From an uncultured Lachnospiraceae bacterium (GTDB lineage Bacteria > Bacillota > Clostridia > Lachnospirales > Lachnospiraceae): 13,937 bases of DNA. Location of the stretch: contig CAMQOJ010000050.1 of assembly GCA_947003375.1 (NCBI GenBank), positions 1 to 13,937 of the forward strand. The letters run 5' to 3'. A model generated the notes under the pieces. It worked only from the letters and a program-made list of their open reading frames with translations. It was not told the origin of the DNA and did not search any database. Shown in pieces: positions 7,249 to 13,937 of the stretch. Each line of letters starts with the position of its first letter. Within the stretch, counting starts at the first letter, position 1. The translations under genes and the position numbers were made by a program.

Positions 7249-8937
7249 ATGAAGAAAAAGACGATTGCACTGTTGACGGCAGCCTCTTTGGCGGCCACGG
7301 CGCTCACAGGCTGCGGCGGAGAGGGCGAAAAGCCTGAATCCGTGGCCCAGGATGGGGACGGGCAGCAGGATGGGGAACAGCAGAACGGGGAACAGCAGGA
7401 CGGCGGCGGAGAAGCGGCATCCGGCGGCAGTTTCAATGAGACAGGTTTTCCCATTGTGAATGAACCCATTACCCTGAAGGTAATGCTTGCCATCCGCGAT
7501 TCGGATTCCCTGACTTCCACTGATGACATGCCTGCTCTGGCGAGACTGGAGGAACAGACGGGAATCCATGTGGAATGGGAAGTGCTTAAAGCTTCGGACT
7601 GGGATACGAAGTTGAACCTGATGTTCGCTTCCGGGGAGTATCCGGACATTATTCTGGCGCCCAATGGCAGCGTGGATGACGAGGAGTACGGTGTGACCCA
7701 GCAGATTTTGATTCCTCTGGAGGACAAGCTGGAGAAGTACATGCCCAACTACACAGAGCGTATCGCCATGGAGGATTCCGATCCTACCAGCGGTCTGGTG
7801 GCATCTGACGGACACACCTATTCCATAGGTTATCTTGTAGGACAGGATATCAGCACCTATGCCCATTTCTTCATCAACCAGACCTGGCTTGACAATCTGC
7901 AGCTGTCCACGCCCACCAGTCTGGAGGAGCTGACGGATGTGCTGCGGGCTTTCAAGACAGACGATCCTAACGGAAACGGGGAAGCGGACGAGATCCCCCT
8001 GGAGATGGGACTGGACGCGGGATATTACGGTGTGCGCTATATGCTGCCCATGTTCGGCATTCCCTGCGATTCCAGCAAATGGATTTACATCGATGATGAC
8101 AAAAAGGTACAGTTTGCCGCCACTCAGGAAGGCTTCAGAGAGTGTATGGAATGGCTGAATCTGTGCTACACAGAGGAGCTGATCGATCCGGAGGTGATTT
8201 CTCAGGACGGAAATACCATTGAGGCGAAATATAAGGAAGGAAACGTAGGATTCTTTACGGTTTGGCGTCTGAAAGCCATGGGATTCGATGACGGTATCGC
8301 AAAAGACTGTGTGCTCTATATGCCCAAAGGACCTCAGGGCAGAGACGGCAGCCTGCTCCGTTATATTGAAATGGCCAGACCCGGCGCATTCCTTACGGTA
8401 ACGAATGAACATGTGGCGGAAAGCCTTCGGTGGCTGGACGCTCTGATGGAGACAGAGACGATGTTCTCTTTGTATTACGGAGAACAGAATGCCAAAGACC
8501 AGGGAATGGGATGGGAGTATAATGCGGAAAACGGCAAAATCGATCCTACCATGGACGGCTCCATCGATGTGAAGAACTTCCTGGACTGCAATACCCTGTT
8601 CTTCGGACCGGGAAAATATCTCTCCGAAACTTTCAACATGCCGGAGCAGCGCGTGGAGAAGACGGAATACTGTAGAATTTATGACGAGGCCGGCATGATT
8701 CAGAAGTACTCCAACGACTATCTGCGTCTGGCTCCCCTGACAGCGGAGCAGCTGCAGCAGATTGACTTGAAAGAGACCGATATTGCAAACGCGGTAAAGG
8801 AAAATATGGCCAATTTCATCACCCAGGGTGTGACGGATGAGAACTGGGATGCGTTCGTGAAGCTTTTCGAGGGCATGGATATAGAAAGTTATCTGAAGAT
8901 TTTCCAGGATGCCATTGACCAGATGGATCTTGACTGA
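7249..8937 (+). CDS. Extracellular solute-binding lipoprotein of a sugar ABC transporter
   Basis: This 562-residue protein begins MKKKTIALLTAASLAATALTGC, a lipoprotein signal with lipobox LTGC, so Cys22 should be lipidated and the protein held on the outer face of the membrane. A low-complexity linker rich in Gly, Gln, Glu and Asp (about residues 23-60) follows. The rest matches the large LplA/YtcQ-type binding proteins, including the DDPNGNGEADEIPLE loop (residues 238-250), which looks like a calcium site. AAAGGAGG at 7233-7240 lies 8 bases before the start. It follows both permeases by 59 bases and would capture the oligosaccharide for them. The ligand cannot be deduced; this size class usually binds oligosaccharides. 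Confidence 0.93.
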   Translation: MKKKTIALLTAASLAATALTGCGGEGEKPESVAQDGDGQQDGEQQNGEQQDGGGEAASGGSFNETGFPIVNEPITLKVMLAIRDSDSLTSTDDMPALARLEEQTGIHVEWEVLKASDWDTKLNLMFASGEYPDIILAPNGSVDDEEYGVTQQILIPLEDKLEKYMPNYTERIAMEDSDPTSGLVASDGHTYSIGYLVGQDISTYAHFFINQTWLDNLQLSTPTSLEELTDVLRAFKTDDPNGNGEADEIPLEMGLDAGYYGVRYMLPMFGIPCDSSKWIYIDDDKKVQFAATQEGFRECMEWLNLCYTEELIDPEVISQDGNTIEAKYKEGNVGFFTVWRLKAMGFDDGIAKDCVLYMPKGPQGRDGSLLRYIEMARPGAFLTVTNEHVAESLRWLDALMETETMFSLYYGEQNAKDQGMGWEYNAENGKIDPTMDGSIDVKNFLDCNTLFFGPGKYLSETFNMPEQRVEKTEYCRIYDEAGMIQKYSNDYLRLAPLTAEQLQQIDLKETDIANAVKENMANFITQGVTDENWDAFVKLFEGMDIESYLKIFQDAIDQMDLD

Positions 8938-8968
8938 GTCAGAACTGCAATAGAATAAAAACAGAGCA

Positions 8969-8997
8969 TAGTCCTGACATGGGAAGTGTCAGGACTA
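8969..8997 (+). terminator. Hairpin between binding-protein and regulator genes, partial terminator
   Basis: The arms TAGTCCTGACA (8969-8979) and TGTCAGGACTA (8987-8997) pair perfectly over 11 bp around the 7-base loop TGGGAAG. Flanking AAAACAG and CTGTGTTT can extend it imperfectly. The 3' side has only a broken T run (TGTGTTT), so termination is probably partial, letting some transcripts through to the regulator. It could also protect the upstream mRNA end. Confidence 0.5.
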
Positions 8998-9031
8998 CCT
9001 GTGTTTCAGGCGCAGGGGGAAGAGGGAGGCA

Positions 9032-11263
9032 ATGGAGAAAAGGATTCGGGAAGGGATTTTACAGAAAATAATCAGGAGGCTTCAGAATCAAAGCGTCTTT
9101 GGCTATATCCTGGCATTCAGCACGGTCATGGTGCTGATCATCGGGATTCTGGGGGGGTATCTGTACCGGTTTTATTATCGGACGATTTACAGCGACTTCC
9201 TTTCCTCGAACAGGATTCAGCTGTCTTCCCTGGCGGAGCGCCATGAAAATGATATGCGCGTTTTCGATGAAATCGCGCTGGAGATGGGATTGTCTGCGGA
9301 CATCAGGGCTTTCCGGCTGGATGAACAGCCGGAAAAGAGCCTGAAGCTGAAGGACAGGCTCTATCAATATGCCCTGGTGAGCCAGTGCATCAGCGATATC
9401 TTTTACATATACCGGGAAGACAGATATATTTATGATTACAAGACTTCCGCGGATGTGGAGCGCTTTTTTTCGGACGGCATCCTGCTGGATCGGACGTCGG
9501 AAGAGGAGTTCAGGGAATTTCTCTACCGGGAGCACAAGGAGATGGCGGCCCTGCCGGAGCAGGATGTGGACGGCTACATGACCATATCCTTTCTGCGCGG
9601 AAGAAGTGACGTGGTAATCTATATCTGTCCGGTGGTGCCCAAGTATTACAGCAACATCGCCTTTGTGGTAGGCGGTTCCTACTATGACGACCTGCTTTAC
9701 GGCGGAGAGGGGCAGGACAGGCTGAATTATCTCCTGTATGACGGACAGCTTCTTGTGAGGCGGGGAATGGAGGGAATCGGGGACGGAGAACTGCCGGAAG
9801 AAGCAAAGGGCATGGAAGACGGACAGGAAAGGGTGAAGATAGACGGAAAAGAGTATCTTCTGTCCGTGAGCAGAGGGGAAAGCGGAATCCTGTACTGCAG
9901 CCTGCAGTCCATGGAAGTGTTCTATGACAAAATCATGAACCAGCAGTGGGGCATCCTGCTTCTGCTCCTGACCTGCAGCATTCCGGCATCCTGCGCCGTA
10001 GCCGTATTGGGCAGGACCCTGTCCCAAAAGGTAAAAAATATCAATATCCTGTTGCATGATGACGAGGATTCCTACTATAATCTGAACAGGATAGAGAACG
10101 GCATCCGCCTGCTGCAGGAGAGCAGCAGGGAGGCGGAGAAAGAAAGCGCCGCCCTGCGCAGGACAAAGTTCCTGCTGGGGTTTGTCAGGAATGAATATAA
10201 AGACCGGGGCAGCATGGAGGAAATGGCGCGGAAAGCGGAACTACGGGCGGATTATCGTTTTTTCACAGTTATTTTGATGGGAGACCGGGGAAACAGCAAT
10301 GAGATCAAGGCTCATGAGAAAATGCTGAGAGAGGTGAACAGGGCGGATGGAATCGATGGATATGGCATGGATCTGGTGAGCAATAACCAGAGGCTGTTCG
10401 TGCTGTTTGCGGATGATGGGGAAACCCTTGCGCAGATGGAGGGGACTATGTTCGGCATCGGCAGGGAGTACTGCGAGGAATTTCTGATGGCGGTCAGTAG
10501 GCGGCATGAAAGATTTGAAGAGGCTTCGGAGGCCTACCTGGAGGCGGACGCGGCTTATGACAATCGTTTCCTGATGGATAACGGCGAGATTATCCGCTAT
10601 GAGAATCTGGCTGCCACGAAAAAGATCAACCTCCTGCCGGAGGCTTATCTGAAGAGGCTGAAAAATGCAATCCGTATGGGAGAAAAAGAGGAGGCGGAGG
10701 GAATCGTGGAGGAAATCTGCCAGCATGTGAAAAAGGAGAGCTATACGCTTCTGGCTTTCCGGCTTTTGTATAACGATATCATACATATGCTGGTGTCGGA
10801 GTGGAACATAGGTGAAACGGATTTCAAAGATATCTACAATGTCTTTACGTTGTCCCAATGCCTGACCATGCAGGAATTTAACGATTTCCTGCGGGATGTA
10901 TGCCGGGAATTGATGCAGGTCCGCCAGACCGGCAGAAAGGATCTGTCGGAGCTGGCTGAGAGGGCTGTGGCATACATGAAGGAGAATTTCCGCAATGCGG
11001 ATCTGAACATGAGTGCACTTGCGGATTATCTGGAAATCAGCCCCGTTACGCTGGCGGTGGAATTCAAGAGCGGAATGGGAATGAGCCCCTCGGACTATCT
11101 GACGCTGATCCGCATGGAGTATGCCAAGGAGCTGCTCCGGAACACGGATATGCGGGTAAAAGAGGTGAGCATGGCAGTGGGGTATGAAGATGACCATGTC
11201 TTCATGCGGAGGTTTAAAAAGTATGCAGGGAAGACTCCCGGACAGTATCGGGGAGAACAGTGA
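9032..11263 (+). CDS. Membrane-bound AraC-family transcriptional regulator
   Basis: This 743-residue one-component sensor-regulator has a first membrane helix at about 23-45, an extracytoplasmic sensor region at about 46-305, a second helix at about 307-327, a cytoplasmic linker at about 330-635, and a C-terminal AraC DNA-binding domain at about 640-743. The two helix-turn-helix units lie near 659-680 (LNMSALADYLEISPVTL) and 708-738 (RVKEVSMAVGYEDDHVF, then KTPGQYR). The linker resembles that of YesN-like and YesS/YtdP-like proteins, with the FEEASEAYLEADAAYDNRFL stretch. In Bacillus, regulators of this build control neighbouring polysaccharide uptake genes. It likely senses an external sugar signal directly and activates this locus. 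The ligand is unknown. GGGAGG and GGGGGA precede the ATG. GH115 follows 13 bases after its stop. Confidence 0.92.
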   Translation: MEKRIREGILQKIIRRLQNQSVFGYILAFSTVMVLIIGILGGYLYRFYYRTIYSDFLSSNRIQLSSLAERHENDMRVFDEIALEMGLSADIRAFRLDEQPEKSLKLKDRLYQYALVSQCISDIFYIYREDRYIYDYKTSADVERFFSDGILLDRTSEEEFREFLYREHKEMAALPEQDVDGYMTISFLRGRSDVVIYICPVVPKYYSNIAFVVGGSYYDDLLYGGEGQDRLNYLLYDGQLLVRRGMEGIGDGELPEEAKGMEDGQERVKIDGKEYLLSVSRGESGILYCSLQSMEVFYDKIMNQQWGILLLLLTCSIPASCAVAVLGRTLSQKVKNINILLHDDEDSYYNLNRIENGIRLLQESSREAEKESAALRRTKFLLGFVRNEYKDRGSMEEMARKAELRADYRFFTVILMGDRGNSNEIKAHEKMLREVNRADGIDGYGMDLVSNNQRLFVLFADDGETLAQMEGTMFGIGREYCEEFLMAVSRRHERFEEASEAYLEADAAYDNRFLMDNGEIIRYENLAATKKINLLPEAYLKRLKNAIRMGEKEEAEGIVEEICQHVKKESYTLLAFRLLYNDIIHMLVSEWNIGETDFKDIYNVFTLSQCLTMQEFNDFLRDVCRELMQVRQTGRKDLSELAERAVAYMKENFRNADLNMSALADYLEISPVTLAVEFKSGMGMSPSDYLTLIRMEYAKELLRNTDMRVKEVSMAVGYEDDHVFMRRFKKYAGKTPGQYRGEQ

Positions 11264-11276
11264 GGGAGGTAGAAGT

Positions 11277-13901
11277 ATGGTTTTCAGGATGAAAGCACAG
11301 GGAACGGTTCTTATCTGTATGGAACAGACGGAATCGGAGGCCGTGAAGATTGCGGCGGGCAATCTGGAGACGGATCTGGGCAGGGTGCTGGATGGGCTGC
11401 GTGTCCTCTGGTGCGGGAACAGAGGAGACAGGACACGGCCGCAGACGGATGGGGAGATGCCGGTGACAGACGGGACGGAGGGGCAGCGGGCAGACTGCGT
11501 CCGGGATCCGGCAGTGATATGGATCGGTACCATAGGAGCCTCGGAAACCGTCCGAAAGCTGGCGGATACAGAGGCCTTGACAGACGAAGCGGGAAATCTG
11601 CGAAAAGAGGCTTATCAGATTCGCGTAAAGGACGGACAGCTGGTGATAGCCGGAACGGACAGGCGGGGAACGGTATACGGAATTTACGAATTCTGCGAAC
11701 GTCTGGGCGTATCCCCCTGGTACTTCTGGGCGGACGTGCCGGTGAGGACGAAGGAGGAAATCTGTCTGCAGGAGGGATATCAGATGACGGACTGGCCCTC
11801 TGTGGAGTACAGGGGAATCTTCATCAATGACGAGGAGGAGCTGGAAGCCTGGGTGCAGAAATATATGGGGGAGCCCACCATCGGCATCAGGACCTATGAG
11901 AAGGTGTTCGAGCTGCTGCTGCGCCTGAAAGCCAATTACATCTGGCCTGCCATGCATGTGAATTCTTTTAATCTTTCTCCCGAAAACGGCGCTCTGGCGG
12001 AGCGGATGGGAATCGTGGCGGGAACCTCCCACTGCGACATGCTGATGCGCTCCAACAACAGGGAGTGGATTCCCTGGATTGAGAAAAAGGGCTATACCGA
12101 TGCGGTCTATGATTATTCCATCGAGGGCAGGAACCGGGAAATCCTGCAGGAGTACTGGCGGGAGAGCGTGGAGCAGAATCAGGATTTCGAGGTCTGCTAT
12201 ACCCTGGGGATGCGGGGAATCCATGATTCCGGCTTCGAGACTAAGGAACTGGCCGGAAAGCCGCCGGAGGAGAAGCGCAGGGCCAAGGTGGAGCTGCTGG
12301 AGCGGATTATCCATGACCAGAGGAAGATTCTGGAGGAAACTCTGGGAGGGCTGCCCATGATGACTTTCATTCCTTACAAGGAAGTGCTGGAGCTGTACGA
12401 CAATGGGCTTCAGGTTCCCGAGGACATGACTCTGGTATGGGCCAATGACAATTACGGCTATATCAGGCGCTTTCCCTCAAAACAGGAGCAGAAAAGGGCA
12501 GGAGGGAACGGAATCTATTATCACAATTCCTACTGGGCGCCTCCCGGCATGTCCTATGTGTTCCTCTGCTCCATCCCGCTGGCCCATACCCGCAATGAGC
12601 TGCAGAAAGCCTGGGATGAGGGCATACGCAAACTCTGGGTGTTGAATACCGGCGCCATCAAGCCACTGGAGCAGGAGGTCACTTTCTTCCTGCGCCTGGC
12701 ATGGGAAATCGGAAAAGAAGATGGGCTGACCCGGGACGTAGAGGCTTTCACGGCGGACTGGGCAGACAGGATGTTCACAGGGGATATCGGCAGGGAGGTG
12801 GCGGAGCTTCTGCATGATTTTGCCCAGCTTACCAATGTGCGCAAGCTGGAGAACATGGATTATGACGCTTTCTCCCAGACCGCCTACGGCGATGAGGCGG
12901 CAGGACGTATCCATAAATACGAGGAACTGTTCAGACGGGGGAATGCGCTGTATGAAAATCTTCCAAAGCAGGAGCGGGACGCTTTTTATCAGCTGGTGCT
13001 CATGCGGATCCACGCGGGATATTTTACCAATCTGGCCTATTATTACGGGGACAGGAGCACTTTGATGTATGAGAGGGGGAATATGCAGGCGGCCGCGCTG
13101 TATACGGCGAAGTCCAGAGAGTTTGAGGATGTCAGGCGCAGGATGATCCGTTACTATAATGCCGTCATGGCGGAGGGGAAATGGGACGGAATCCTCAATC
13201 CGGAGGGGTATCCGCCGCCGCGGGCCGCCATGATGCCCGTCTGTACGCCGCCCCTCGCCATATCGGGAACGCCGCGGATGCGGGTAGATGTGTGGAATGA
13301 AGCGGGGGAGCTGGTTTTCGGTCAGGTTCAGGAGAAGTGGATTGAAATCGGGAATACCGGCGGAGGGAAACTGGAGGTTCAGGTACAGGTGCCGGAATGG
13401 CTGGAGATTGCCGGTGCGGATCTGGCCGGGAGTGGGGAGCCTGCGGCATTTGCGCCCCATTGCCTGAAAGCGGAGGCGGGGACGGAGCTGCGGGTCTGCT
13501 TAAGGCCTTGCGGTCCCGGTATGGAGCGGCAGGGAGAGATTCTGGTGGAAAGCGTGGGAGAGGGCAGGACTGTGTGTATCCCGGTCCGGATTGTTCCGGT
13601 TTCAGAGCAGGCTGTCCGGAGTCCGAGCCTGGCTCTTCCTGTCAGCGGATCCGATGGAAGGGACAGGGCGGATGGATGCGGGAAGACGCAGGATGTGGGC
13701 GGTTCTGCGGACATCTGTCCGGCTGTGCCGTCGGAGGAGGACGGGCTGATCGCGATAGAGGCGGACAGTGCCCTCGGCCTTGGGGAGAATGAGGCGTTCC
13801 GGGTGATAAAAAGACTGGGAAGAAGTCGGGGCAATTTGGTGGAAGTCTGTAGCCGGGAAAGGGTGGATTTGGCCGGGGGTGGAAAGCCATTGGCGTATTT
13901 C
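11277..13901 (+). CDS. GH115 alpha-glucuronidase, 3' end missing
   Basis: This is glycoside hydrolase family 115, whose members remove alpha-1,2-linked glucuronic or 4-O-methylglucuronic acid from xylan and related glycans. Visible family marks are IWIGTIG, the N-terminal domain ending DRRGTVYGIYEFCERLGVSP, YRGIFINDEEEL (Asn184-Asp185-Glu186), KANYIWPAMHV, GTSHCDMLMRSN, YTLGMRGIHDSGF, and WANDNYGYIRRFP with HNSYWAPPGMSY. A beta-sandwich and part of the C-terminal domain (IAIEAD, then RLGRSRGNLVEV) follow. ATG11277 has AGGGAGG 7 bases upstream; an in-frame ATG at 11184 lies inside the regulator gene and is not used. No signal peptide is seen, so it is cytoplasmic. Genomic sequence ends at residue 875. 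The last six codons and the stop come from adapter, so roughly the final 50-120 residues are missing. Two polar, low-complexity inserts (near residues 43-72 and 780-815) are unusual. Confidence 0.92.
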
Positions 13902-13937
13902 CTGTCTCTTATACACATCTGACGCTGCCGACGAAGA
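13902..13937. other. Nextera sequencing adapter, not genomic
   Basis: CTGTCTCTTATACACATCT (13902-13920) is the Tn5 mosaic end used in Nextera libraries. It is followed by GACGCTGCCGACGA (13921-13934), the reverse complement of the Nextera read-1 adapter. The last three bases would be the start of the index. It encodes the LSLIHI tail and the false stop of the GH115 frame, and the MCIRDR and MYKRQ openings of minus-strand frames. Confidence 0.97.

Noticed and set aside
5122..8996. GTGTCAGGGCT (5122-5132) resembling GTGTCAGGACT (8986-8996) as a repeated element
   Set aside because: Only 11 bases with one mismatch, and the second copy is part of a hairpin arm; too short to claim.
11184..11276. 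Upstream ATG as the start of the GH115 gene
   Set aside because: It lies inside the regulator gene, adds 31 residues of frame-shifted regulator sequence, and ATG11277 has a good ribosome site.
13379..13918. Minus-strand frames starting MCIRDR or MYKRQ at the right end
   Set aside because: Their starts are encoded by the Nextera adapter and the rest is antisense to GH115.
1..13937. CRISPR arrays, tRNA or rRNA genes, insertion sequences, phage genes, toxin-antitoxin pairs
   Set aside because: No repeat-spacer pattern, cloverleaf, rRNA core sequence, transposase or integrase was seen on either strand; gaps between genes are short and explained above.

Overview
The window looks like a fragment of a GC-moderate Clostridia genome, most likely a gut Lachnospiraceae. 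This is inferred from strong AGGAGG-type ribosome binding sites, the LplB/YtcP-type sugar permease pair with a lipoprotein binding protein, and a large membrane-bound AraC regulator of the YesS/YtdP kind. Every gene is on the + strand. Together they read as one carbohydrate uptake and breakdown locus.

Layout. Positions 1-186 are AT-rich and hold no gene I can support, only possible control sequence. Positions 187-5112 are a tight gene cluster: an SGNH/GDSL esterase-like hydrolase, a glycoside hydrolase family 2 enzyme, a D-galactonate dehydratase-like enolase-superfamily enzyme (DgoD type, all expected catalytic residues present), and a KDPG/KHG-type aldolase. A perfect 22-nt inverted repeat ending in a T run (5156-5200) closes this cluster. 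Positions 5292-8937 encode an ABC sugar importer without its ATPase: two permeases and a solute-binding lipoprotein. A second hairpin (8969-8997) separates it from a 743-residue transmembrane AraC-family regulator (9032-11263). A GH115 alpha-glucuronidase (11277 onward) follows 13 bases after the regulator and runs off the real end of the sequence.

The last 36 bases (13902-13937) are not genomic. They are the Nextera transposase end plus read-1 adapter, so the apparent stop codon of the GH115 gene is artificial and the gene is truncated at 13901.

How the genes may work together (inference): the lipoprotein and permeases import an oligosaccharide, powered by an ATPase encoded elsewhere. The SGNH hydrolase, GH2 and GH115 have no signal peptides, so they would remove acyl groups, neutral sugars and (4-O-methyl)glucuronic acid in the cytoplasm. 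The dehydratase and aldolase would route a released or derived sugar acid to pyruvate and an aldehyde. The AraC protein would sense a ligand outside the cell and control the locus. A glucuronic-acid-bearing plant glycan (glucuronoxylan, or arabinogalactan) is the most natural substrate class, but the sequence does not settle which.
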